Assembly: GCF_030506325.1 (NCBI RefSeq)
Contig: NZ_CP120683.1
Coordinates: 1,922,001 to 1,986,000 of the forward strand
DNA from: Tunicatimonas pelagia
Lineage (GTDB): Bacteria > Bacteroidota > Bacteroidia > Cytophagales > Cyclobacteriaceae
DNA length: 64,000 nt
Direction: 5' to 3'
Shown in pieces: positions 46,236 to 57,000 of the stretch. The translations under genes and the position numbers were made by a program. The notes below the pieces were generated by a model. It made no database searches and was not told the origin of the DNA. It was given only the letters and a program-made list of their open reading frames with translations. Every line of letters begins with the position of its first letter. The first letter of the stretch is position 1.

Positions 46236-48527
46236 TTACTCGATCAGCAGTTTCTGGGTCGTGATAACTGCACCCTGCCGTACCAGAACGGTATAGAGTC
46301 CTTTAGGTAAGGTTTGAATACCCACCGTCTGGCTTCGGGCGAGCCATTTTTCTAGCACTACCCGACCGGTCAGATCTAATACCCGCAGCTGAGCCGCTGA
46401 CTGCTCATCGAACAACTGTACCCGCACTTCGCTGTGCGCTGGGTTGGGATAGAGAGTCAACTGTTTGTCTACTCCTGGCACTTCCTCAGCTAAGCCAGTT
46501 TTGCCTACGGAGGTTGTCCGACGAGCGTTGGTATCATTTATCCTAACCAGTTGCCACTGTTGATTGGCCTTATCAAAGGAAGTCCACTGCTGCACGTTGG
46601 CCCCGTCCTCAGTCGACTCCGTCCATACGTCCAATACTTTACCACTGTGACGGGCCGTGAGTGTATAGTAGCCCTCACCACTGGGCTCAATCTTCCATTG
46701 CTGGTTGTCGTTGTCGTTGTAGGCCCACTGCTGTACGTTGCCCCCATTCGCGGTCGACCAACTTCGCACGTCGAGGGCCTTGCCACTGTACTTGGAGACG
46801 ATCTTATAATAGCCTTCCCCCACCGGGGTAATTTCCCACTGACGGTTTTCAGCGTCGTTGGTGCCGTACTGGAACACGTTTACCCCGTTACTACGGGCGT
46901 TGCTGAACCCACCGTTGGTGGCCGGGTTAGTGTCTACCGCCAAGGCCTTATCCGAATGACGGGCTATTAGTTTATAAGTGCCCGCTACCGAACCAGATAC
47001 ATCGGACTGAACTTCGTAGGCCCCAATGTCAGGTGCATTACCTGAGAAGGGAAGACCCACGTCCACTCCGCGGTCGTGGGCAAAGCTGGCATCATCAATC
47101 TCAAAGAAGGGATAAGGCTTACTGCCGGAAAGCAACAAACCCGCCCTTTCATTGTAGTTACCCGTGACCCGGCTGTGGTTCATATCCACGTTTTGGTACG
47201 TATTGTTAGTTACTTCCAATCCCGGTGCGTTCACGTTATTGGTCTTGAACAAGCGAACCTTTCCCGGCAGGGCGTACTCCAGAATATTATTCTTGATCTG
47301 AAAATTAGTCCACTCACCGGGGTCGCCCTCAAACAGAAAGGGTTGGTTGTTGATGTTACCGGAATAGGTAGAGTAGATGGTGTTGTTGAAAAACTTCCAG
47401 TCGGTGGCCGGGCCGTTCATTCTACAGAAAGTACGGGGATAATACATGTTGAACACATTGTGGTGATAACTCTGATGAGATTCGTTTTGAGAGCTTCCCG
47501 CATTATTAAACACCATGCTGAAGCTTGAGCCGTTGATATAGTTGTGGTCAAACTCTAGGTAAAACTGTCGGGTTTCCATACATGACCACACGAACGAGGC
47601 ATTGTCATTCATCTCCCAGCGGTTATGGTGCACTCGAATAGCATTCGTGATAGGTTCCGGGGCAAACCTGGGAGCATGCGGCGAACTCAGACTAATCTGC
47701 GAATGAATAAAGGTACAGTTACGAATCTCGCTGTTCTTGAGCGTGATATTAAAGTACTCAAGGGAAAACGGAAACTGACCGGGAAATATCTCGAAGGTGC
47801 AGTTGTCCACAATCAGGTCTTCTACTAAGTGCGCTGCAATCTCATCCAACCAGTGCCTTCCCCCGTAGAACTGGATACCTACTCCCACCCGTTCCGACGG
47901 ATTAGATGGATTCGGGTGAACGTCCTGTACAAAACTACTATTAGTGATATAGATGCCTTTGCTACGATTGGCCACGAAAGCCGTACCATAGTCAATTCCT
48001 GCTTTGACGAAGTTATAAAAGTCGCACCGATCAACAGTCACGTTGGTAAGTTCTCCCCGTAGCAAAAGGGAGGTGTTGCTGATCCAGTTGAACGCCACAT
48101 GCTCGACGGTGAAATCCTGGACATCGCGGACGAAGAGACCATTGGATCCCGTTCTTTGGTTGCCATTGATTTCCAAATGGGCGATTCGGTTGCCGTCCAA
48201 ATCCCGGCCATAGATTAAAGTTTCTGAGGTGAACGATAGCACTGTTCGGCTACTACTGCTCTTGCCATTTCCAATCAGGTCTACCCCTGAAGCCAGGGTC
48301 ATGGTGGACTCCTTGAAGGTACCGGCTCCGACTCTGATCCGGTCGTTGGGGTTCGTCACTCGGGTGGTCGCGTACTTTACCGTACGCCAGGGCTTGGCTT
48401 CGGTGCCGTTGCCCGTGTTGTCGTTGCCGTTGGTCTTTACCCAGTAGTCGGTGGCGTGGACTACGAACCCGCAGAATATCAATACCAGAGTAGCTAACGT
48501 ACTTATCGTGGTTTGGATGTTTTTCAT
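46236..48527 (-). CDS. Secreted beta-helix protein with ricin-type lectin and T9SS sorting domain
   Basis: A 763-aa protein: signal peptide ending VVHA, a right-handed parallel beta-helix (~27-510, opening YWVKTNGNDNTGNGTEAKPW, with many NCTF/NNTI turns), a ricin B-type trefoil at ~515-655 carrying three QQW/RQW repeats, and a T9SS type A tail at ~690-763 (LYPNPAHSEVRVQL, LDLTGRVVLE, TTQKLLIE). It probably binds or degrades polysaccharide outside the cell; the helix does not show the PL6 Lys/Arg signature, so the reaction is unknown. Confidence 0.82.
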   Translation of the reverse strand: MKNIQTTISTLATLVLIFCGFVVHATDYWVKTNGNDNTGNGTEAKPWRTVKYATTRVTNPNDRIRVGAGTFKESTMTLASGVDLIGNGKSSSSRTVLSFTSETLIYGRDLDGNRIAHLEINGNQRTGSNGLFVRDVQDFTVEHVAFNWISNTSLLLRGELTNVTVDRCDFYNFVKAGIDYGTAFVANRSKGIYITNSSFVQDVHPNPSNPSERVGVGIQFYGGRHWLDEIAAHLVEDLIVDNCTFEIFPGQFPFSLEYFNITLKNSEIRNCTFIHSQISLSSPHAPRFAPEPITNAIRVHHNRWEMNDNASFVWSCMETRQFYLEFDHNYINGSSFSMVFNNAGSSQNESHQSYHHNVFNMYYPRTFCRMNGPATDWKFFNNTIYSTYSGNINNQPFLFEGDPGEWTNFQIKNNILEYALPGKVRLFKTNNVNAPGLEVTNNTYQNVDMNHSRVTGNYNERAGLLLSGSKPYPFFEIDDASFAHDRGVDVGLPFSGNAPDIGAYEVQSDVSGSVAGTYKLIARHSDKALAVDTNPATNGGFSNARSNGVNVFQYGTNDAENRQWEITPVGEGYYKIVSKYSGKALDVRSWSTANGGNVQQWAYNDNDNQQWKIEPSGEGYYTLTARHSGKVLDVWTESTEDGANVQQWTSFDKANQQWQLVRINDTNARRTTSVGKTGLAEEVPGVDKQLTLYPNPAHSEVRVQLFDEQSAAQLRVLDLTGRVVLEKWLARSQTVGIQTLPKGLYTVLVRQGAVITTQKLLIE

Positions 48528-48666
48528 AGATGTGTTTATTAATTGTTGCTGTCTTAAAATTAGTTTTGTCAGCCTATTATGGGCTGTCGGTTATAAAAAT
48601 GATGCGGTGTACACCGGCCAAGCGACCCTAGCTTCAGGATGACCTGACCGGTGGTGGTATATACGC

Positions 48667-51621
48667 CTATTCTATCAATAGCTTTTCCGATGTGGTTACC
48701 TTGCCCTGTTGTAGGCGGATGGTGTAGAGTCCTCGGGGGAGGGTTCGGATATTGATCGTTTGACTTCGCTGTACCCGCTCTTCCAACACCACCCGACCAG
48801 TCAGATCCAGCACCCGTAGTACGGCGGGCTGCTCCTGATTCGGCAGACGAAGCTGCACTTCCCCCCGAGCCGGGTTTGGATAGAGCGTAAAGTTCTCGCC
48901 TTGGTTTGTTTCTTTTTCTCCAGACAAAGAGACTTTGCTCACCTCACTGCTTTGGCGGGCGTTGCTGCCACAGCCAGGGTTACCGTAGTTGTTGTCCCCG
49001 TTGGTGAACAAGATTTGCTTATCACCGTTGGTCCAGGTGCTGGTCTGCGTCACCGCACTACTCTCGCTCTGGATGCGACTACCGCATACATCTACGTAGT
49101 CTACGTACAGGTTACGATCACAACCGGTGTTGTCATTGTTGGTGAACACTACCTGAATGGTACCCCCACTGTAACCGGAGTAGGTATAGTTGGTGTAGCT
49201 GGTGCTCACCGTCTCGCTCAGTACTTCGCTACCGTCTACCCACAGTTGCATCACTTCGCTTCCGCAATTACCCCGCGCCCGTACCACAATGTTGCCCGAA
49301 CCGCTGCCCCCGCCGTCACCGACGCTGATTGTGCCGAAGTCGATGTGACCCTCGCAAAACATCGTCTGACTGAAGCTGCCCCCGCAGGAGCCGTTCTGCC
49401 AGGTGGCCGTGTTCACCTCCTGGGCTTCAGCTTGATAGGTCGTACCTTCCACTTGTAGCCAATCCACTTCCATATCGGTACCGTTGTCGGGAAAGTAGAG
49501 TTTCACGTTGCCCCCGCTGCTCACGCTATGGGTATACTCTTGGTAGCTGCTACCGCTTACGGTCCAGGTCTTGACCGTTTGGTCATTGATCCGCAACTGT
49601 AGCTGATCCGAGTTGCCATTACGCATCCGCACCCGTACTCGTACATTAGCCGTCGGATTAGGATCGGGATCAGGGCCGCTGGTCACAAATTGGATGGCAT
49701 CTACGTTGAAAGACCCGTTTAGCATCTCTAACCGAAGAATTTGCTCTCCCCCAGACAAGGTTACCCCCGGAACCGTTACCATACGGAATTCATCGAAGCT
49801 ATCGGTATTGGTATCCAGTTCGGCAACACCTAATTCCGTAAATGTTTCGTTGCCTACCAGAATGCGCATACGCCGACCATCTTGGGGGCTGGCCATGGGT
49901 ATCTGCAGGTCGTAGGTACCCGCGGTGGCCGAGATACTGTACTCCAACCATTCGCCGGTTTGTATCCATCCCACGTAGGTGGCACCACCACCAGTGGATC
50001 CGATATCTACACCATCGTTACGGTACTGGTTGCCAGCGTTGTTGCTAGGTGTATTGTCGTTGTAGGCTACCCCTTGTCCGCCCCGGTCATAGTTTTCGGC
50101 CTGTAAGGTAGTACCGTCGGTCACTGGCCAGGGGGCGCCGTTGTTACCGAAGGGAGATTGGGCTACTGGTTGGGCGGTATCGCCGGTCTCGGTGACCATT
50201 AGTACCCCTACCAGTGCCAGAAAGCCGTTGTTGCCCAGGGCAGGTTCGGTAGCAGGTACGTCTGACCGCCGATTGCTGTAGACATCGTCCAGGCGGGGTC
50301 CCATTACCAGAGCACCAGTCAGGGTATTAGTATCAAATTCGGGACAGCAGTCGATTTGGCCAGCGGTGGGATCGTGAGCTCCCCGATGGTGCGTCTTTCG
50401 TGGCGGGTTGTTGCCATAATCAACCACATAGGATCGATTGGCCGGATTGCTGCCCAGTGCGTAGTTTACCTGACCGAACGCAAAGTCGCGCGCGCTATTG
50501 TAGCTGTCGTTGCTACTGCCTACCAGTTCGGCATAACGGTAGGCCAGGGAAGCAGCCGCCAGCGACAGTGGCAGCGCAAAACCGGTACCGGTATTCACTG
50601 CGGCGGGCTGCCACATACCGCCGGGTGAACGCTTGCCTTCGCTACCGTTAGAGATGGCCACCACATAACGCTCCACCGCACTCAGGTAACGGCTCTCACC
50701 AGTAGCTTTCGCCATTTGGTAGGCTCCTTCGTACTGATGATCGCCCCAACCGGGAGCCCACCCGCCGACGTAGTTACCTATTTGCTGAAACGCAGCTTGG
50801 GCCTCATCACGATAGCGCTGTTCCCCGGTCGCCCGGTACAGCCAAGCAGCCCCTACCATGATTTCGTCTTGATACCCGTTGTTGTCCTTGTAAAAAGCAA
50901 ACTCACCCGTAGGGCGGCTGAGGTAGGGGTTGCCCGGTAGCGGGCCACCATCTACGGTAGACGACTTATTATACGAAGCTTGATAATTGTATCCAAAGTC
51001 ATACAACTCTCTGGCGTGTTGTAGCAGGGTTGCACTGTAGGTCTCATCTCCCCCCCTAAAAGCCATGCTTAGGGCAGCAAAGGCGGCGGCGTTGGCACAA
51101 GCCAGGTTGGTGTTCGGATTGCTCAGATCGGCCATGAAGCTTGTTCGTTCGTAGGTGTTATCTTCAGGCTTTTGCCAAAAGGAGTGGTCGACCGTACCTT
51201 CTCCCACCTGTATCACGTACTTATTGGGTTCGGGATGGCATTTTATCATATAGTCGCCGATCCAGCGCAACTGTTTGAGCAATAGATTGCGGTTGCCCGT
51301 GGCATCCACCTCATCCCTACGATCTACATAGAGCGTGGCAAGGTTGTAGACCGCCTGAGCCATGGGAAAGTTGAATTTGACATGGTCTCCGGCATCATAC
51401 CATCCACCGGTAAGGTCGAGGCTAAGGTCTTGTCCATCGGTGGTATGGGAAGGCCCGCGCCAATCGAACGAACTGTAACTGCGGACATCTGGACCAGAGG
51501 CCTGTGCCTCAAAGAATAAAATAGATTTTGTGAGTAGGTCGGCGTAATCGCGATCGGCGAGTTGTGCAAAAGAAGCACTGCCTACAGTCAATAAAAGAAA
51601 AGTCAGTTGTAATTTTCTCAT
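48667..51621 (-). CDS. GH9 endoglucanase with CBM6, CBM60-like modules and T9SS tail
   Basis: A 984-aa multidomain cellulase. GH9 catalytic domain at ~22-475: DLTGGWYDAGDHVKFNFPM with D76/D79, THHRGAHDP, and the proton donor E459 in RSDVPATEPALGNNG. A CBM6 follows at ~505-645 (LQAENYDRGGQGVAY, YVGWIQTGEWLEY), then two CBM60-like Ca-dependent modules (the second with GNCGSEVMQLWVDG and GCDRNLYVDYVDVCG) and a T9SS tail (~912-984, LYPNPARGEVQLRL to SEKLLIE). It should cut beta-1,4-glucan chains in cell walls. CBM60 modules are otherwise known from xylan- and galactan-binding enzymes. Confidence 0.88.
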   Translation of the reverse strand: MRKLQLTFLLLTVGSASFAQLADRDYADLLTKSILFFEAQASGPDVRSYSSFDWRGPSHTTDGQDLSLDLTGGWYDAGDHVKFNFPMAQAVYNLATLYVDRRDEVDATGNRNLLLKQLRWIGDYMIKCHPEPNKYVIQVGEGTVDHSFWQKPEDNTYERTSFMADLSNPNTNLACANAAAFAALSMAFRGGDETYSATLLQHARELYDFGYNYQASYNKSSTVDGGPLPGNPYLSRPTGEFAFYKDNNGYQDEIMVGAAWLYRATGEQRYRDEAQAAFQQIGNYVGGWAPGWGDHQYEGAYQMAKATGESRYLSAVERYVVAISNGSEGKRSPGGMWQPAAVNTGTGFALPLSLAAASLAYRYAELVGSSNDSYNSARDFAFGQVNYALGSNPANRSYVVDYGNNPPRKTHHRGAHDPTAGQIDCCPEFDTNTLTGALVMGPRLDDVYSNRRSDVPATEPALGNNGFLALVGVLMVTETGDTAQPVAQSPFGNNGAPWPVTDGTTLQAENYDRGGQGVAYNDNTPSNNAGNQYRNDGVDIGSTGGGATYVGWIQTGEWLEYSISATAGTYDLQIPMASPQDGRRMRILVGNETFTELGVAELDTNTDSFDEFRMVTVPGVTLSGGEQILRLEMLNGSFNVDAIQFVTSGPDPDPNPTANVRVRVRMRNGNSDQLQLRINDQTVKTWTVSGSSYQEYTHSVSSGGNVKLYFPDNGTDMEVDWLQVEGTTYQAEAQEVNTATWQNGSCGGSFSQTMFCEGHIDFGTISVGDGGGSGSGNIVVRARGNCGSEVMQLWVDGSEVLSETVSTSYTNYTYSGYSGGTIQVVFTNNDNTGCDRNLYVDYVDVCGSRIQSESSAVTQTSTWTNGDKQILFTNGDNNYGNPGCGSNARQSSEVSKVSLSGEKETNQGENFTLYPNPARGEVQLRLPNQEQPAVLRVLDLTGRVVLEERVQRSQTINIRTLPRGLYTIRLQQGKVTTSEKLLIE

Positions 51622-51965
51622 TTTTTTCGTTTTAGTTTACCCAAACGACCGCTAGAAAACGTATTAGGGGTCGGTAGGGCATTGAAATTAATTAGAAGAT
51701 TTAAAGCGGTTAAACTGTCATTCTATCAGCAGCTTCTCCGACAGGGTGCCCTGTGCCCTTCCCCTGCGGATGTCTACCGTCCTGGAGTTATGCGGACGAG
51801 TGAGCAGAAATAGGCTCACCCCTACGCTCAGGAAAATCAAGTGAACAATAGACATGCTAGCCAGGTACGCCTGTCACTACACAAACAATGCATTGAGAGT
51901 GAATTTCATCCAAAAAAGAACAGACCAGCTAGCTGATAGCAGCTAAGCTGGTCGCTGGTGCGATA
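51622..51965. other. Intergenic region between the GH9 and heparinase-type genes
   Basis: 344 bases holding only the remnant at 51718-51855 and the upstream region of the GH9 gene. No complete gene or hairpin terminator was recognised. Confidence 0.45.
51718..51855 (-). pseudogene. Remnant ending like a T9SS sorting tail
   Basis: A 45-codon frame whose last residues, GTLSEKLLIE then stop, match the ends of the neighbouring sorting domains (TTSEKLLIE in GH9, TTQKLLIE in the beta-helix protein), preceded by RTVDIRRGRAQ, similar to the QTINIRTLPRG stretch but with an internal loss. The N-terminal half is unrelated and hydrophobic. It looks like the leftover 3' end of a deleted secreted-protein gene; a small expressed membrane peptide cannot be excluded. 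Confidence 0.5.
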
Positions 51966-53924
51966 CTACTGCACAATTACTTTTCGTCTGAGCTGGTACC
52001 CTTGCTGCCCCTGCATCTTCAGGAAGTAAATACCGGGGCGTAGGTGGCTAATGTCTAACCTAGCCTTTCGCCCTGACTGCCGGTGCTGCATTACCTGCTG
52101 GCCGTTCACATCGTGTACTACTACTTGGTACTCATCCTCTCCCTCGATGATTAGCTGGCCGGAAGCCGGGTTAGGGTACACCAACCATTCGCTCTCCAGC
52201 GGTGACGTTACTTCCCCGAACAAAGATACTTTGCTCACCTCACTGCTTTGGCGGGCATTGCTACCACAGCCTACATCCCCGAAGTTAAAATCACCATCGG
52301 TGAACAGCTTGTCGGGACGGTTCAAACAACAGGTTGCTGTCTCCACCGCATCCGTCTCGGTCTGGTAGCGTACCCCACACACATCAATGTAGTCCACTTC
52401 CAGGTTGCGGTCACAAGGACTCACCTCATCGTTGACAAAGGCCACCACTACCTCACCCCCCGAATAACCCGCAAAAGAGTAGTCGGCAAAGCTCGTTGAT
52501 ACATCCCAACGCTCTACTTCCTCTCCGTCTATGCGCAGCACCATCGTCTCACTGCCGCAGTCCCCCTTGGCCCGGATGCTGATCTGTCCTTCGCCTTCAT
52601 TTCCCCCCTCTTCTGAGCAGCTGCCCTGCACTTCCACCTCCCGTAAGCTGACCCAGCTACCGCTATAGCCTTCCGCCCCACTCACCTCCACACGAAGGTA
52701 GCGAGCCGATACCGTTGCAAAGCTGGCACTGGGCTGCGTGGTAGAAGACACCACTCGGGAGGAAGCCGACTTATTCTGCACTTCTGACAGGCTCTGGCTG
52801 GCGTAGACCTCGTAGCGGTAGGTGCGGTCCTGGATGGCTTGCAGGCGGACTCCTTCCACGGACTGCTCGCTACCCAGGTCGAGGATCACCCACTGCGGAT
52901 AGCCGTTGGCCGACCAGCGGTTGGCATCCGTGTCACTGACCCCATCGATGAGCTTATTGGCTTCGTTACCTGCCTGCTGCCCCGATACGCTATGGATGCT
53001 ACCCCCCCGGGCTAGGTTGTCACCATCGCACGGTTGAGGGTCAGGGTCTGGGTCCGGATCTGGCGGAGTGGTGCCTCCGTAGGGGGTGGCTGACAGGAAC
53101 TGATTCAGATTCGAGTATCCTTCTCCCGCGTAGAAACCATCGGTGATTACCCGGCGCGTTCCGTGGTTAGGGTCGCCCACATAGGCACCGTACTTCCACT
53201 CGCTGTTGCGAGCTCCCGGACGGTTTACACTCTGGTTGCGCGAAAATATCTGGTTACCGTTATGCCACATCTCGATCAGGCCGTTGCCGCCGGAGGGGGC
53301 CAGCACCACGTGCCACACGATCGTATGCCATTGGTTGAGACCTGCCGAAAAGTTGATCTTATCACACTCGAACCGGGACTTCCCCCCTGATTCGCCCGTG
53401 TAATACTTAATGGTATAGGTGAATTGATTCCCGGCCGGATCGACGGTTAGTTCGGAAGCGGGCGCTCCGCGGGTACAGCCTCCGCTTATCTGACGGTTAC
53501 ACGCAAAGGTCGTCCGGCAATTGCCTTGATCCTGGGTAGCTCCTTGGTAGCTCAATTGGTTCAGGATGGTATAGGTAGGCTCGCCCGGAGTGGCAGTGTG
53601 CCATCCAGTAGGAAAGTAGTAGCTTACTACGTACCACCAGTCTTCCCCTGGGACAATAATGCCGTTGTCAATGCCCCGAATCTCAGCCCGCTCATCGCTG
53701 TTGGAGATAAAGTGTTCCATCGAACGGTTACTCCCCGGCAGGGTGGAGCTGGTCTTGGATGAGAACGATCCATCGCCGGAACGGGCACCACTGGGGGGAA
53801 GTCCGTTTTCGTAGTCGTAGGAAAATTCAATAGATTGAGAATGTGCTTGCGGAAGCATGAAACTCAGTAAGAGAAAACTTCCGATGATAGAAAGGTACAG
53901 TCCTCCTTTCGTAAAGTGTCTCAT
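51966..53924 (-). CDS. Heparinase-I-type polysaccharide lyase with discoidin, CBM60-like and T9SS domains
   Basis: A 652-aa secreted protein: signal peptide ending AHSQ; a Polysacc_lyase (PF14099-like) jelly-roll at ~32-285 (SNSDERAEIRG, WWYVVSYYFPTGWH, NQWHTIVWHVVLAPSGGNGL, EMWHNGNQIF); an F5/8 type C domain at ~300-435; a CBM60-like module at ~445-560 (GDCGSETMVLRIDG, CDRNLEVDYIDVCG); and a T9SS tail at ~575-652. Families of this fold cleave uronic-acid chains such as heparin or glucuronan; alginate or glucuronan would fit the neighbours. Exact specificity is unknown. Confidence 0.8.
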   Translation of the reverse strand: MRHFTKGGLYLSIIGSFLLLSFMLPQAHSQSIEFSYDYENGLPPSGARSGDGSFSSKTSSTLPGSNRSMEHFISNSDERAEIRGIDNGIIVPGEDWWYVVSYYFPTGWHTATPGEPTYTILNQLSYQGATQDQGNCRTTFACNRQISGGCTRGAPASELTVDPAGNQFTYTIKYYTGESGGKSRFECDKINFSAGLNQWHTIVWHVVLAPSGGNGLIEMWHNGNQIFSRNQSVNRPGARNSEWKYGAYVGDPNHGTRRVITDGFYAGEGYSNLNQFLSATPYGGTTPPDPDPDPDPQPCDGDNLARGGSIHSVSGQQAGNEANKLIDGVSDTDANRWSANGYPQWVILDLGSEQSVEGVRLQAIQDRTYRYEVYASQSLSEVQNKSASSRVVSSTTQPSASFATVSARYLRVEVSGAEGYSGSWVSLREVEVQGSCSEEGGNEGEGQISIRAKGDCGSETMVLRIDGEEVERWDVSTSFADYSFAGYSGGEVVVAFVNDEVSPCDRNLEVDYIDVCGVRYQTETDAVETATCCLNRPDKLFTDGDFNFGDVGCGSNARQSSEVSKVSLFGEVTSPLESEWLVYPNPASGQLIIEGEDEYQVVVHDVNGQQVMQHRQSGRKARLDISHLRPGIYFLKMQGQQGYQLRRKVIVQ

Positions 53925-54098
53925 AGCTCATGGTTGTTTTAGGTTGAAATTGTTACAGTCAAGGCTGCTGGCAACTAGCTACTCTGCCACGCATCAGCAA
54001 TCATTGATTGGCTTAAAGTTACACTTTTGGAATCTTCCGCAGGGTGGAAAATAGTCTCTAGTAGGAAGAATATTATCTCGGAAAGCGTGTAGCCTACC

Positions 54099-57000
54099 CT
54101 ATTGGACGAACTGAGAGGGTAGTCGACCGTAAAATTTCTTAAAACATTTACTAAAATACTTGGGATCATTAAACCCTACTTCGTAAGCTATTTCTTTGAG
54201 AGAGTCGGGTTGTTGGAGGATTAGCTCAGCCGCTTTTCGCAGCCGAATTCCTTTGATAAACTCGTTAGGGGTTTCATTGAGCAGTGCTCGAAATTTTCTA
54301 AAGGCCACGGGCCGACTTACGCCAAGTGTCTTAATCAAATCATCAACACTAAGCGAAGAGTCACTCAAGTTATTACGGACAAACTGCTCGGCTTTGTTCA
54401 GAAAGTCTCTGTCTGCTTCGGAAGTAGCTACCTCACTGATCGATTGGTAATGACCCTCTTGGTACTTGTTGATGAGCCGTTGCCGAGTAAGCACGATATT
54501 ATTTACCTTCATCCGCAGAAAATCCGGACTGAAGGGCTTGCTGATATAGTCATCGGCTCCTCCCTCCAGGCCCTTCCGATGGTGATGGTGGTTGTTGAGA
54601 GCGGTGAGTAAAACAACCGGAATATGGTTGGTAACGGGATGGGATTTTAGCTGGCGACACAGCTCAATACCATCGCGCTTTGGCATAAGGACATCACTAA
54701 CTATAAAATCGGGCACGTGTTGATGCGCTTGGTTCCATCCTTCTTCCCCATCATACGCTCGATAGATCACGTAGTCTTCTTCAAATTCGGTAGCAATAAT
54801 GCGCGATATGTCAAGATTGTCCTCTACAATGAGCAGACGAGGCTTGATTACCTTTTTTCGAGTGTCAGCCGCCGTACGCACCTCAACCTCTGGTATCCAT
54901 TGGGGGGTAACATCCTTGGCAACAACTTTAATTTCGTGGGGTTGATAAGCATTTCGCTCAGTGGGTAAGAACAAGTGAACGGTGGTGCCGTGGTTGGGTT
55001 TGCTCTCAATGTGGATGACCCCTTGGTGCAAATCAACAAGTTCCCGCACGTGGGCTAAGCCAATACCTGTGCCTTCGTATCTTCTCCGTCTTCCCTCCAA
55101 ACCACGATAGAAACGATCAAATACAAAGGGGAGGCTATGCTCATCAATGCCGATGCCCGTATCTTGTACGCTGAGATGTATCCAAGCGGTAGAAGTAATC
55201 CATTGGTTCCCTGAGCTTGCGACTTCGGGTGGCTGAACATCAAGGCCTACACGTACCGTTCCCCGGGCTTCGGTGAACTTAAAAGCATTAGAAAGTAGGT
55301 TGTACAGTACTTTTTCCACAATGTTTTCGTCGAACCAGCCAAAGTGGGAGAACAACGAATGTTCGAGCAACAAATTGATGTTACGCTCTTGGGCCAGTGC
55401 CCGAAAGGAGTCTACTACGTCTTGCGCAAGGGTGACCATATCGCCGTAGCCTACTTCAATCCGAAACGTACCTACCTCAATACTTCTAAAGTCAGACAAC
55501 TGATCGACGAGTTGGTGCAAGTGGTCAGCGTTCTTCTGCATTACCGCCAGCCATTCCGGATCAGCTACGCCGGTTTTTACCATTTTGTCGAGCGGGGTTT
55601 TTATGAGTGTGAGCGGAGTTTTAATTTCGTGCGATACATTGGCGATGAAATGTACTTTCATCATATCTAGTTGGAAGAGCTTTTCTTTTTCTTTTTTTTC
55701 GTACTGCCACTTCCAATGCAAGCGCATAATCAGATAGAACGCACCTGCCGATAATAGCACATAGGCGACGTTCGCCCACCAGGTTTTCCACCAGGGGGGC
55801 AGTATGTAAATACCCAGGGTGGTTACCGAACCCGCTGGTTCGCTGCGATGGTCGCTGCTTTTTACCTTGAATACGTATTGGCCGGGCGGCACGTCGGTGT
55901 AAGTAGCCAGCCGTTCACTTCCGGCTTTGTGCCAACGGCGGTCGAAGCCTTCTAGCCGATAAAAATACTCTCGTTCGGCGGCGTAAGCAAAGTCAATGGT
56001 ACGGTACTCAACGCTGAACATCCGCTGGCGGTGTGTAAGTCTTACTTGGTCTCCTGCTTTTACGGATTGAGTACGTCCGTTGGTTCCGGCAATCGCAGTA
56101 GGATGATGGTTTACCTTGAAGGTAGTCAGGATTACCGGTGAGGGATTTACCGCCCGTGACAGATTAGCCGGTTGAAAGACATTGAAGCCGTTGACTCCCC
56201 CCATGTAGATCGATGCACCAACACGAAGCGCGGCGGCAGGCAGAAACTGATTACTCTGAAGCCCGTCCTCCCGGTAAAAACGCTGGCTAGGCTGATCAGG
56301 ATGAAAACGACATAGCCCCTGAGCCGTGCCTAGCCACAGGTAGCCCTCTTCATCTTCTACAATGCTTTTTACGGATTTGTCCGGTAGACCATCAGCTCCT
56401 CGGTAGGTAGTGAACGTACTGTCTTCCGGGTAATAACGGTTTAAGCCATCTTCGGTACCAATCCACATCTGTCCCTGACGATCCTGGAATATGGCTCGGA
56501 TAACGTTGTGGCTAATGGAAGTGCTATCTCTAGGGTGATTTGCAAAGGTGACATGTTGCTGCGGACGATAGATGTCGTTGATCAGGATTAAGCCACTGAC
56601 GGTGCCGATCCATAAGCGCCCTTCGGCATCACGATAGATGGTTTCTACCCCCTGGTAGTCTATTTCCTTCCCCAGCCATTTCGTGGCACCCGTAGCCTGA
56701 TTAATCCATCCTACTCCACCTTGATGGAGCCCTACGAACAGCTGACCGGTGTGATCGCTGAATAGGGTCTTTATCGAGTACGGGCGACCCGGATGTTCAA
56801 CTTCGGGGGGTAGCGTAATTTTTTCCAGCGTTTCTTTTGAGGGGTCATAGACGAACAGACCGTGGCGATGCGTACCAATCCACACCTTTCCCGCAGTATC
56901 GGTTTGCAGGGATTTTATATGCTGTATCATGTGAGCCTGTTCGTTGGTTAGTAGTGCAACTATTGATGTTAAACTTTTTTGTTGAGGATCAAACTGGTTG

